Part shown: in pieces, positions 24,101-35,866 of the stretch
Layout of the letters: each line of letters opens with the position of its first letter
Position numbering within the stretch: the first letter of the stretch is position 1
Assembly (NCBI GenBank): GCA_000708835.1
Contig: DF236994.1
Location: 186,001-250,000, forward strand
DNA from: Klebsormidium nitens
Taxonomy: Eukaryota > Streptophyta > Klebsormidiophyceae > Klebsormidiales > Klebsormidiaceae
DNA: 64,000 nt
Direction of reading: 5' to 3'
Notes under the pieces: generated by a model
Seen by the model: only the letters and a program-made list of their open reading frames with translations
The model's database searches: none
What the model was told of the DNA's origin: nothing
Translations under genes and position numbers: made by a program

Positions 24101-24877
24101 TCAAGTGAATGGCAGCTCACCTGACAACCAGTATGCCCTCTGATTTGAGCTTTTTGGCACGCTCTCGGAGCGGGTGCTGGCCCTGGAACTTGTTGAGGCC
24201 GCCCTGCAGTGCACCATAAGAGTGAGAACCTTCCATTTGAAGGATAACTGAATTTATCAGTTCATCTGGCGTGGCACTCCAGGGTCAAACAGACAGAAGG
24301 TGCTGAAGTTGGGGGACCTCTCATCTCTGGTTTTGCTTGAAGGAAGCACCTCAAGGTGAATAAATCCGTGAGGTCAACTGGGGCAACCTGACAGAGCTTC
24401 GCACGCTAGCAACCCGGTCCAAAAAGTCATGCATGCTAGAACCTGAGAAAGAGGTCGCTTCACACCGACCTGCTCTGGCGTCCATTCTGGCGGAAAGTAG
24501 AAGTTGTCCGCCCGAGCGGCTGCCAACGTTGACTGCAATTAAAAAAGATTATGAGATGAACAACAGGCACGCTTGCAATACAGTGAGTTTAGTACTTGGA
24601 GCCCATACAATCATGTCCAGCTTCCAATCCAAACGCTGTCTCTCACAATCATTCACTTCCTTGTGTCGGGGCTATATATATTTTAAAGATTCTGCAGACA
24701 GAAAGTGTATGTTGCATCACTTTGGAGAACAGGGAGTAGCCAGCAAACGTCCTGGGGATCATATCAGGGCACCCTAACGATAAACCCCTTCTTTCACAAA
24801 CAGCAATGCTGTACCGGTCAGGGACCTGTCACGTCCGCACAACAAGGTAGTGTGATTGTGTCTCCAAAACTCACCAT
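21193..24877 (-). CDS. CCDC130/YJU2B-type (CWC16 family) spliceosome-associated protein, 9 exons, 330 aa
   Basis: Nuclear splicing factor of the CWC16 family (YJU2, CCDC94, CCDC130/Saf4), which join the spliceosome around catalysis. Exons: 24877-24875, 24532-24470, 24203-24121, 23899-23791, 23292-23209, 22967-22892, 22422-22325, 21885-21820, 21603-21193; 993 nt in phase. The N-terminal half is highly conserved: ADNFYFPPEWTPEQ, a zinc-binding core with FEMPFKVWCEGC and MKSPCCQTEIEIQTDPK (four cysteines as two CxxC/CC pairs), and VETYDAADAG. The C-terminal half is charged and lysine-rich (EKKR-type, GLGLRLLPAAKEDAEAAARVR). The start codon alone forms the coding part of exon 1, followed by a 342-nt intron; its context is GCCACCATGG. 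It is head-to-head with PIG-O. Confidence 0.9.
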
Positions 24878-25729
24878 GGTGGCTGTAGGTGGTCAAGGCC
24901 GCGGCTGTGCCTCCAGTTTTCCCTGCACGATCCCTGGTTGCTGCTTTTCACTCGTGCAGGGGACGACAGTCTACAGGTCCCTGGTCAGGACATATAAAGC
25001 GGGTATACGCAGGAGCGCTCCAAACAAGTCTACTGCTCTAAACAGCCTTCCGCTGGAGAAGTGAACAGACTAAACCCCTGTGCTAATCTGAAAGACTGGA
25101 GATTGAACAGCGTCCCATGCGCCTCTCAAGCTCCAGCGCGCCTGCAATCGTTCTGCATGAGCTGTTGATCTGGGCAAGGCATCAGGCTACAAGCCAAATA
25201 TATTAGGGTTTGGCAAGCATCACGTCAATTGTGTGTCAGCAACCAGGCTCAGGCACGGAGCTTTTGGAGCAAATCCCGGCGACTATTCTAGTAGGTTGCA
25301 ATCTCAATATTGTCGCTGTCAAATCTACCGAGCGAAGGGTTCCTATGACACCGGTTGATGAGTGCAAGAAGGCGCTGGGCTGGGCAAGTATAGGAGGAAG
25401 CTTTTCGAGGTGACAGTGAGAGGCTGGACGCCATGGTGGGAGGGCGCTGGTCGACCGTGCCTGAACGCCTCAGCCTCAGGAAGCTGCTATTGAATTGTGC
25501 AGGGAACTTCGCTTGATGATGAAAGGCGCTTGGACGCTGGCGATACCACCTTAAGACAGCTCCATTCCTTTCCAAGGCTCGCATTTAAAAGCTGGCTGCT
25601 TCAACCAGGGTTTTCAAAATGTCATATCAGCGTTGATCAGTGTGTGTTGAGATTTCACTGAAAATGCGAACTATGAGCTTCTTCCGGCTGAGTCAGTGAG
25701 CAACTAGAAGTGCGAAGAGGCAAAGGAGA
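24878..25729. promoter_or_regulatory. Shared upstream region of a head-to-head pair (CCDC130 / PIG-O)
   Basis: 852 bp between divergent start codons. A TATAAA string occurs near 24993 on the + strand, too far from the PIG-O ATG to assign with confidence. Nothing else recognised. Confidence 0.4.
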
Positions 25730-28700
25730 ATGGAGGCGGGAAGAAGCCAGACAGTGCCGCTACTTCTGTGGCTCCTTGCCCTCCATGTAGTGGGCCTACT
25801 TATCTTCACAAAGGGGTTCCTCCTCACCAGAGTCGAGCTGGATCTCTACAGCGGTTGCACAGACTTCCCCACTCACCACTACTCCAATCAGTACACTACT
25901 GAAGAAACCTGCAGGCTGGTTGAAGACGCATCACCCGATGGTGCATCCAGCAAGTTCAAAACCAGACCAGATGACGCCGTTGAGGAACAGTTGCAAATTC
26001 CCCGGAGACAGTCAGGCTGCTGGTCCACCCCCAAAGTCCAGAAGGTGGTCATTCTCATCATTGACGCCATGCGCTTCGACTTTGCGGCCAACACGAGCGC
26101 CTACCACCAGCCAACAGGCCCCTGGGTGGGGCGGCTGCCGATCTTTGAGCGGCTTGTTGCTGAAAAGGGCGCGTCCGCTGCGCTCTTCAAGTTTGTGGCG
26201 GACCCTCCCACGACGTCCCTGCAGCGCCTGAAAGGCCTGACCACAGGCGGGCTGCCAACTTTCATTGACATTGGGAACAGGTGAAGCCCCTTGCTTGGTT
26301 CCAGTGCCCCTTGATGCTTGCTGGTCGGGACTGTCTGTTCTTTTCGTTTTCAGCAGTCTATCTATACAGCCTGCGAATGGGCGCACCTTGGAATCAAGAG
26401 AGGCTGGACTAGCCATGAAACACTGGCCGGTATTGTAGATGCGGAGAGACAGGTTGGTATCGCGGGGTCTCCTTTACGACGTGTCTACTTCATTACTAAT
26501 GTGGTTTTGCAAGGTTTCAGAAGCACTCTGGCATGACGGTTTCTCAAAATCAGAAATCATGTCACCTCTTCTTGACAGCTTGATTGCATGACAAGTAAAG
26601 GATTCTTGGCTTCAGTTCTCAGCTGTTGCACTCACTAATGAGGAAGAAAACGTGGCCAATCCAGCAATCTTCCCTCCTGCAGTTTCGGAGCCCCCGCCAT
26701 CACTGAGGACAACCTGATCTCGCAGTTAACGCAGCAGGGCCGGCGGCTGGTCCTCCTAGGCGATGACACCTGGATGGATCTCTACCCCACGCAGTTCACT
26801 GAGGCGCACCCCTACCCTTCCTTCGTTGTCAAGGACATCCACACAGTAAGCTTTGCAAAACGCTCTATGATTCACTATCGGTGAGATTGAAAGGTGGTGT
26901 GTAGCGGTGCAAAGCTGAAGGTGGCCGTGACAAAGCAATGTCCGTTATACGACTTCAGTCCTCGCTTAAGAGAACACTCCAGATATGGTGCTGCTTGAGA
27001 AAGGCCGACTGCAGTATATGTCAATTGCTTCTCCTTAGAGTATAACTCCCTTCTTCCTCACTCTCTGGCTGCAGCTCACATTCGGTTCTGCCTACCCTTC
27101 ACTCTGGTCGAGAAGTCGTTCTTTGTTTCAAACACAAAAGAGTAGACAAAAAGTCTCGACCTTTCAAAAAGCAAGATGTTTTCGGCTTGCTGAAAACTGT
27201 GAGTAAATTTTACAGTTCGCTTTTGTCTATGGTCGACATCATTCCGCCCCCTTGTCCAGGTTGACAACGGCGTCATCAAGGAGATCTTCCCGGCTCTGGA
27301 GCGGGACGATTGGGATGTCCTCATCGGACACTTCCTGGGAGTCGACCACGTGGGCCACACCTTCGACGTCGGCTCGCCAGTCATGCTCGAGAAGCTCGAT
27401 CAGGTAGGACTAGACTGAGCTACTCTCCAAGTGAACTCGAGGACCCCGGCATTAGTAGGCTTGACGATCTACTGGCATGACTAGCCCCGTCTTCCAGGCC
27501 TCAAACACAAGCCGCCTGTCCTGAGTGCCTGGCTCCGTTTGCCAACTTCGCTGGCTCGCTTTCTTCTCGTTCATCCGATCTCTGCGATCAGCCGGGAGGT
27601 CTCTGCTCTGTCTTCGTCTCAGCCTCGGGCTCACAATTAGCGTCCATTTCCCCCACCTTTTTTGGCGCCGATCTTCAACAAGCAGATTCTGTGGAAAGGT
27701 CCCTTTTAAACCGTTCTCAGCACTCCCTCTGCAGATGAACGCCGTCATCGAAGACGTAGTCTCCGCTCTAGAAAAGCACAGCCAGGGCCTGCACCAAGAT
27801 ACGCTGCTCATCGTGATGGGAGACCACGCACAGACACTCAGCGGCGACCACGGAGGGGGCACGCCGGAGGAGGTGACGCCGACTTTTAACTGCAAACTTC
27901 GTCAACTCTGCTGTTGGATATTCATGCGAGCAGCCAGATGTGTTAAGACAACCCGAGTTTCCTCGGCGCGTTCGAGTTCCCTTCGAACGTTGACTCGTCT
28001 TTCACATTTTTCTAAGGAACTGAATACCGTCCCTGGGGCTGTTTCACTGCGGTGCATATTTGCGGGTTGAAAGGTGACCTCTATTTTCCGGCACTGGCGA
28101 GGCGAAGTGGCCTATGCGACTTCGTTTGCGCCTGAGGTCGCTTCCGCTCTCGAGATTGTCTCCTTGAATGGACAGACACGTTGTCACGCACGATTCCGCA
28201 TGTTCGAGCGGTCTCCTGGCGCAGAGATTGCTGAGTATCCGACTAAGAGGATTGCCATCTGTTTGCACCGGACGTCCCTTCTTACCTGTCAAGCTGACTG
28301 CAACAGTCAGTCCGACTGTTTAACTTCCTCCCGATTCTTTCGCTTCTTTCGATACCAATCCCAATCCTGAATTTAAAGGGCTTCCAGTTCTCGAAACTAC
28401 TCGCAATCGGTTATGCAGGTTGACACGGCCCTCTTCGCCCTCAGCATGCGGACGCCGCCGGCAGCGCTGCCGTCCGACTTGCGATCCCAGCCGTGCACTA
28501 CGTCGCTTTCAGATCCGGGGCCGTCACGTTGCGCCACGCTCCCCCAGGTCGGTCGTCTCGCGCACTTTTCCGAGGTCAAACGCAGAGCAGAAAGAGGACG
28601 GCAAAACCTTTTTCTGAATTGCCACTCAGGCGACGGCAGCTTCGGTTGGCCTTGAAAAGCTCCGGTGCTCCAAGAAAGCAGTTCGATCACCCTCGACGAG

Positions 28701-31700
28701 TGGCCGCGTTCGGAAGGTCGTCTTCTAATGATACGTAGTTGATTGGCCCCGGTTTGCGCGGGTTCAAGAGTTGATTGATGAGACAGACTCGTCACATGTA
28801 CGGCCTATTCCGGTTCAGTACCAGGCCTAGCTTCATCCCCGAACCGTTCCCTTTTTGGAGACTCCGATCAATCGCACCAATCCAGTCGCACACCTTCGTC
28901 GCTCTAAGGTTCTAAGTTCTTTTTATTCCGCTCAACCCCGTCTTTCCCACCCGCAGGTTGACTTCGCCCCAACGCTCGCGATGCTCCTCGGCGTGCCCAT
29001 ACCCTATGCGAGCGTCGGCAAGATTAGCCCCGAGCTCTGGGCGCTCTGTGCACACAGCTGGACGGAAAAGGTGCCTCCTTCAGATGTCAGCCATTCTACC
29101 CCACTTAATAGCCGTTGCCAAGCGGCTAAGGTCCCTCCCCTTTGCCGCAACCCTTCAGCGACGAACGAACATGGCACAGAGAAGAGGCATCATGTGGGCA
29201 GTGCGAAAAATCAGCGATCCGTGCTGGGAAGCAACGCCGAAACAGGAGCAGAGTCTAGGAGCGGAGGCGGCAGCGCAGAAGAGTACCGGTGTGAGCATCG
29301 CTCACGAAGTGGGGAGGACGTCGAGGTGCCTATAAGCGATGAGGCCCGGCTTGATACGTGGCTGGCGGGCTATCTGCGCGCGCTCGCGGTGAATAGCGCG
29401 CAGGTGCAGCGGTACCTCGACCAGTATTCCGCGGCCGCAACCTCGCCGTTTCCCGCCGCACAGCTGGCAAAAGTGCGCGCGCTGCACCAGAAAGCTATCC
29501 GGGCTGGCGGGGAAGTGCGTCATGGGGCCGGATCCGGGTTTCTACCGGAAGGGGACAGCGGTCGGGGTGGCAAGGAAACGGCAGAGGGGATGTTGTTGGC
29601 AGGAAGCGAGACTGGTGACGGGGAAAGATGTCAGTCTCGAGAAGAGGAGCTGCTCGCTGATGTTGAGCGGACTCGCGGAAGTTTCGAAACGACCGGAAGA
29701 AGACAGGGAGTGTGCGGGGCCCAGACGGAAGGCGGAGAGACGTGTCGAGTCGAAGGGACAGCGACGAGTAAAAATGCTGCTCAGGGAGACGGGTCTCAAC
29801 GCCGGGAAGGGGAGAGCCGACTCAGCGCTCTCCAAAGAGCGATCGCCGCTCACTTAGAGCACCTGACGAAGGCCGCTGAGCTGGCACGTGCGCAGTGGAC
29901 GCAGTTCGACGGCGCGGCCATGGTCCTCGGCCTAACGATCCTGGCCGCTTCGCTTCTTGCGCACCTAATTGCTCTACTCTCCCTCTCCTCCGACGCCCCT
30001 CCAAAACTTCCGTGGACGAGAACGGTAACGGTTGCGGCGGCTGTCGGAACGGCGGTCGGTNNNNNNNNNNNNNNNNNNNNNNNNNNNNNNNNNNNNNNNN
30101 NNNNNNNNNNNNNNNNNNNNNNNNNNNNNNNNNNNNNNNNNNNNNNNNNNNNNNNNNNNNNNNNNNNNNNNNNNNNNNNNNNNNNNNNNNNNNNNNNNNN
30201 NNNNNNNNNNNNNNNNNNNNNNNNNNNNNNNNNNNNNNNNNNNNNNNNNNNNNNNNNNNNNNNNNNNNNNNNNNNNNNNNNNNNNNNNNNNNNNNNNNNN
30301 NNNNNNNNNNNNNNNNNNNNNNNNNNNNNNNNNNNNNNNNNNNNNNNNNNNNNNNNNNNNNNNNNNNNNNNNNNNNNNNNNNNNNNNNNNNNNNNNNNNN
30401 NNNNNNNNNNNNNNNNNNNNNNNNNNNNNNNNNNNNNNNNNNNNNNNNNNNNNNNNNNNNNNNNNNNNNNNNNNNNNNNNNNNNNNNNNNNNNNNNNNNN
30501 NNNNNNNNNNNNNNNNNNNNNNNNNNNNNNNNNNNNNNNNNNNNNNNNNNNNNNNNNNNNNNNNNNNNNNNNNNNNNNNNNNNNNNNNNNNNNNNNNNNN
30601 NNNNNNNNNNNNNNNNNNNNNNNNNNNNNNNNNNNCCGTGTTCTTCGTTCCTCCGGCCGTCGGAGGGGTGAAAGATTGGGTGTCGCAGAAAGCGGCGGGG
30701 ATCTCAGTAAGCGGCGGTGTGAATGAGCTCGTTGGGGACGGTGTGCATGCGCTCGTGATGGGCGCGGGGGCGGCGGCGCTGGCGTCGGTTGCGGTGCTCA
30801 GCCGGCACGTGCTCGGAAGCCACGTGTCTGCGACAGCACATGGAACGGAAGGGTTTGGTCTGTTATGGCGGGGCCGAGTGGGAAGGAGGAGAGACTGGGG
30901 GCTGCTATTGTTCACGTGCATGCACGCAGCGAGCCTGATCTCGGACAACTGCATCAGTAAGTTTCTACTTCACGCTCGATGGTTTTGTGCAGGTTTCTGT
31001 TGTCAGTCTAGCGTGCCCAAACGTTGAATGCAGTATTTATATCGTTTTCAGCATGCCGTCTTTCTGCTCTTATGTTGGGATAAAATTATAAATCAAGGTT
31101 TGCAATGCTTGAATACGGCAGAGGGCGATAATTGACGAAGTTGCCTTGATTCGTGCGTGTCTGCCGCACACGATGTCACAATACCACCCAACGTTTCTCA
31201 TCACCTTCAAAGATCGCAAGGTTGTCCAATGGAAAGCAGAGGTTAGAGAAAAGCTACGAGAAGCAGTTGACAACACAACCACGTTGGTCGTTTTTGTCTT
31301 CTGTACGTTTCAGCCTCATGCAGACCGGACACCGACCTGTCCTGTTTCTCTTGCAGTGGCGGAGGGCAAGATTGCTGTCGGCCTGACCGCCCTTACCGCT
31401 GCTCTATACCTTCGAGATGCTGTGAGAATTAGAAGCCGCGTGCATGTGCAAGACGTGAGTCACGTTCCGCCTCTTGTGATGTTCTCAACTTCGTCGATGA
31501 CGCTAGACCCGAGAACATGCTCCGTTAGGTTTTCCAGGCTGATGATCAAGCTGGTGATGAAAATCGACCGTGAAGACTGGTAATTGACCGATTTGTGAGA
31601 GAATGTATATTGCTGTCCTCGGTAGGGACTGTCCTACCGGGCATACTTACGGATTTAATGGCTGCTTCAGGCCTACCTCCCTTATCACGACGAACCTTAC

Positions 31701-33449
31701 GAAAGAACTCCTGTGGGTTGCCAGCATGCAACCTGGAGCAGACCCGGCAAGCCGACCGTGTGGAGAGCTTCATTTCATATGCGATTACAGAAAGCGGCCG
31801 GAGAAAAATGTGTCCTGCCATTAGTACCCACCCCTGACGCGCTTTCCCCCCTCTCCCAACAGGCGCTCCTGCTCCTCGCGGCAAACGCAGCCCTCGCCTT
31901 CCTTGGCCTGCGCAGCCCTTCGTCACAACAGAGGGGCACCAGCGCAGCCACCCTGAGCCCCCCACTCGCGTCGATTCTGGCAGCCCTGTCGACTTCCGTT
32001 CCGCTTCTCTTGCTCTTCCGCCTGCTGTCCCGCCACTTGCCCAGCAAAACGAGGCTCTGGCGGGCCTTCCAAATGTGCTGCGCACTGCAGTATTTCTTAG
32101 TCGCTGCCTACCGCTTGGTTGAAGATTTGGGCGACCAGTTTCTGCTGCCCCCGCACCAGATGGTCGCCCGGTTGCTTCTTCCCCGGGCGGTCTACGGCCT
32201 GGCTGCGACTCTCCTTGCCACCCTTGTGGCCTCGGTAGTCGACATCCAGGTAGGGAGGAGGATATCTGGAAAAGAGTGTTATGCAAACGGGCAAGAAAAG
32301 AGCGCAGGGGACCGTAAGAACGGCGTGACAGACACGAGCGGCAGGAACGGCCGGCTTCTGAGCGCTAACCCCGCGTCGACCGGCTTAACCAAACCCAGTG
32401 TAGCCCCGGCTAACGGCGTAGTCAAAGCCGGAGTAGAGCGGACTCCAACCGAGGCGGAGCAGAGATCAGATGATTCGACGGCAGTTGATGCAACGGCTGC
32501 GCGGGTCGTCGCTCTACTTACAGTCGTCGGGGGCGGGCTGGTAATGCTGCTCGGCAAGAAGGGACCCGCTCTTCTGGTTGCGGCGGCAGTGCAAGCGGCG
32601 TGCTCCGTTAGATTACAGTCACTGTCCGGAGATCGAGTGTGCATTCCGGAGAGGGGCCAAGCGATGGTGGACGGAGACAAGGGCCTTCCGGCGTCTGCAG
32701 CCCAGAACGGAACCGGAACGGAGGTGGAGGGAGATGGAGTCGGGAAGAGCGTCGGGGGAGGAGCAATCCGAGCGCATTTGGGGAAAAGTGAGACGGGTCA
32801 AATTGAGTCCGACGAAGGTCAGAAGATCAGTTTAGGCCGGACTTCTGAGGCACCTGTAGAAGGGACCGGCAGCGGCCGCTCTTCTGACGGGGATAAGCGC
32901 GCACGAGCGACATCGTGCAGCGCCAGGTCTATAGAGAGTCCTCTCAGTGTCATGCACAATTCAGCGGCCCGCTTAGTGGGCGCCGCCGCTGCGGGGAGCG
33001 AGTGGAGTATTCACACCACCCAGCTGTTCTTCTGCACCGGCCACCGGTGCGCCTTCGACGCCCTCCAGTACACCGCGGCCTTCGTGGGGTTTGAGGGGTT
33101 TAGCTTCGCGCGTTCGGGCGCGCTCCTCGCGGCGAACACCTTCGCGGCGCACATTCTGGTCGCGTTCGGGCTTCCACTGCTCGTGTTTCGGCGTGCCCTC
33201 AAGTGGCCGGAACGGGCGGATCTGCGAGTGATGCTTGGGAGAGTAGTGCTAGGATACGGGCTCGCGCGCGCGCTCGCGTGTTTGGTGACGACGGGAACCG
33301 TGGCGATTTTGCGGCGGCACCTGATGGTGTGGTCGATCTTTGCGCCGAAGTTTGTGTTTGATTCGTGCAGCTTGCTGGTTACAGACATTCTATTGGCAGT
33401 GATTGTGGTCTATGCAGAGGCAGCGTTTGCCAGGGCTAAAAGGAGGTAG
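25730..33449 (+). CDS. PIGO: GPI ethanolamine phosphate transferase 3 (PIG-O/GPI13), interrupted by an assembly gap
   Basis: ER enzyme that adds ethanolamine phosphate to the third mannose of the GPI anchor precursor. Exons: 25730-26280, 26683-26845, 27260-27403, 27735-27872, 28419-28547, 28957-30956 (with the gap), 31357-31454, 31863-33449. An N-terminal signal anchor (residues about 8-30) precedes a lumenal alkaline-phosphatase-superfamily domain: VVILIIDAMRFDF (metal), DPPTTSLQRLKGLTTGG (nucleophile threonine region), GHFLGVDHVGH and MGDHAQTLSGDHGGGTPEE (metal ligands). Multiple membrane segments follow, and the family C-terminus with TAAFVGFEGFSF and LRRHLMVWSIFAPKF is present. Two long hydrophilic insertions interrupt the membrane half (around 29080-29330 plus 29520-29860, and 32250-32480 plus 32640-32960); either could hide an unrecognised intron. 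Frames left and right of the gap differ, so its stated size or content is not in frame. Confidence 0.9.
30061..30635. other. Assembly gap (575 N)
   Basis: A run of 575 undetermined bases inside the PIG-O membrane-domain exon. The coding frame on the right is shifted by one relative to the left, so the true insert is not 575 bases of uninterrupted coding sequence. Confidence 0.98.
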
Positions 33450-34390
33450 CTAAGTTCAATTGCTCATTATCTTTCTATAAGAAAGCGTCAAGTTCCGGGA
33501 AGAGCTGTCAATAACAACCGCCTAACAAATCATCGGGTCTTTGACTCCGAACCCTCGAGGCGAAGCTAAGGTGCATGCAGCTTTTTCCAGCCAAAAGTTC
33601 GCATGTACAGAAGTAGGTTGTGCATTCGAACGAGGATCTGACCGTTTATAGGTCTTCATCTAAATGGATCCCGATGCACCTGTTGTGGCCGCGCCCCAGA
33701 AGGACTTGACATCATCATCATGATGATCCATCGAGTTTGCGGGCCCATGTCTGCACTTTTTTGACATGATATCTTCCGACATTCAAATCTTTGCATGCGC
33801 GCAATAAATTTGTCATAGAATAATACACCAGTGACATTCCCGAACCATCATGACTGCATGCATATGTCGCAGGCCCGCCCATGGGTATCTTTAGCTAAAC
33901 ATTCGACGTAGGCTTCATAGTAATCCTGGGCTGCAGTCGGCTTTGGATCTGGCAATTTCTGTCCATCGAAGTCGAATCCCAACATTGAAAAGAAGCAACT
34001 AAACGTATGCACGCACACACAGTCCTAAAAGTTTGTTTCCAACAAGGCTAGGTCGACCTTCGCCGCGTGTTCCCTTCATCACAAGAGCAACTATTTTGTG
34101 CAGCAGTATCTAAGGCGATACGTGTTGTAGTCAATCATACGTCTCGAGAGTACGTCTCCTTGTTCTGAATGACAAAAACTCTATAATGCTTGCAGGGAGG
34201 GCTGTTGCATTAGTTGTGACATTGTCAAACAATCATAAGTCTGCGAAGCAAGCTTCAGAAATTGATGTATCAGCTATCCTCGCTCACCAAAGTCACCAAT
34301 TCTTCATGATACAAGCAGGGCGGAATCAATTGATCTTCCCTGCTCCAGTCATCAATTGCATACTTCTTCTCGAACTCACAGCAACAAGTG
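33450..34390. other. Intergenic region between convergent genes
   Basis: No recognisable gene. A short perfect palindrome of ATC/ATG repeats lies near 33715-33730. It probably contains 3' untranslated regions. Confidence 0.5.
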
Positions 34391-35266
34391 TCAGCTGTTC
34401 GCATTCTTGATGATGGTGCCGACCAAAACTTTTGCGCCGACGTATGCCGCTGCGACCAAGCCCAGGGCAGACACACAACTGCCAACAACGTGATCCCAAA
34501 ATGCCTGCAAATACAATTAAGGTAGAACCTTGTCTTCATCGAGACAATCCAGGCCTACTGGTGGTACAGACGCTCATCCTACCTCATCACCAAGCAGAAG
34601 AGAACAACAGAGGGGACCTCAAGATTGACTAGCGGACCTTAAACATTGCATCTCGTTCTTGGATGGCTACCCAACTTAAACCAAGAGGAAGAGCAGAGAA
34701 GCCAAAGAAGTGAATTTTTCAAAGACACAGGGCCCCCAATTTCGACTCTGCCTACACGCTATCAAGATGATCCAGATTAATGTTGCTCAGTCAAATGGAC
34801 AAAGGAACACACTGTTCACTTTACTTCACTCAACACGTTTCACCTTAAGCATTGACTTTGAAGAAGTCTGAAGCTCCCAATTCCACCCCGGGGTTTGCAC
34901 ACCTTTTTTACCTGACGAATCTGTGTTCACGACCCTTCAAAAAAGTGCTCCTAATCACGGACAGCTATATATCAAGACTTGGCATGACATAGGAAGTGCT
35001 ACTTTTATTAATCCTATCAAGCACCACTTATATGCTGAGATGCAACTAGTTGCACCAAATGGTTGTTTTCAGTCCCTGTCCCTTCCAACAAGTTTGGCAA
35101 AAACAGGCCCCAAGAGATCAGGACCTAATGAAATAACAGACTCAAACAAAGTGACCTAGGCGAATAGCAACCTGTACCTATGTACTTAACCTAGACAAAA
35201 CTGGAAGGTAAATCTGCTTACCGCGTTGGCAGCAGCTTTTGCTGCTGCAAGTTCTGCGTCGTCCAT
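34391..35266 (-). CDS. Small single-pass membrane protein, 2 exons, 52 aa
   Basis: Not recognised. Exon 35266-35222 encodes 15 residues, starting MDDAELAAAKAAANA, with a donor GCG|GTAAGC; exon 34504-34391 follows in phase 0 and ends with TGA. The second exon encodes AFWDHVVGSC then one hydrophobic segment of about 20 residues (VSALGLVAAAYVGAKVLVGT) and a short polar tail IIKNANS. The N-terminal acidic/alanine part and the single segment near the C-terminus are what one sees in small subunits of organellar membrane complexes, but that is only an analogy. Support comes from consensus splice sites with matching phase, a coherent hydrophobic profile, and a head-to-head position with ZIP4 like its neighbours. 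The intron is 717 nt. Confidence 0.55.
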
Positions 35267-35866
35267 CTTGGACAAAGCGGCGTTGCTATGCACCTACAGC
35301 CCGGCGTATTTCAGAGGAGTTCCTCGGCTTGAGTGAGCGCGGCCGCTGAGGAACGAGCATGACCTGACAGCTCTTACCAGGCCGGCGCCCGCGGCCATGC
35401 GCATGATCGGTCACGTACGCGCGCCCTTCGACGCCCACCCGGCCAATTCAGGCCGCGGCCTTCGCAGGGTTGGAGGGGTTCAGCTTCGCGCGCTCGCGAG
35501 CGCGTTCCTGGCGGCTCGGCGTGTACGTTGTGACTCCGAGCTGTAGCTCTGAGTCAATCGCGGCTCGCGAAGCTCAAATTGACGAAATAGAGATGGATTG
35601 ATGAATGTTGCCAAGCATTGATTCGAAGTTCGCTTCTCGTCTCTGAGTTGTCATTAGATCCTTCAGTCATGACTTTGCTGCTTAAGCGCAAAATTCTGCC
35701 ATGGTGAACCCAGAGGTGCCTTCCAAGATTGTAGAAGCTCGATCCGACAAGGAGGCCTCTTAACATGCTCTGATCTACTGTTTCCAGAACTTGTGTAGAA
35801 CGGTAGAATAGACTATCGTCAAGCATTCAAGAAAGCCTCCTAGCACAGCATCCCCTGGAAGTCAAC
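35267..35866. promoter_or_regulatory. Shared upstream region of a head-to-head pair (52-aa protein / ZIP4)
   Basis: 600 bp between divergent start codons. It contains a GC-rich block, part of which (35420-35513) is a diverged copy of a PIG-O exon piece; the rest shows nothing recognisable. Confidence 0.4.
35420..35513 (+). pseudogene. Diverged fragment of a PIG-O exon
   Basis: The stretch closely resembles 33047-33134 in the last PIG-O exon, in the same orientation. Shared strings include CCGCGGCCTTCG, GAGGGGTT and AGCTTCGCGCG, in the same order and nearly the same spacing. The left part (CTTCGACGCCC) also matches but with an indel. Frame is lost, so it is non-coding. Confidence 0.75.

Noticed and set aside
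29974-31027. Long frames of 258-331 codons around 30 kb
   Set aside because: They are open only because undetermined bases have no stop codons.
31546-32286. Open frame of 246 codons on the minus strand
   Set aside because: Antisense to the PIG-O membrane exon and its upstream intron; no domain, composition explained by the coding strand.
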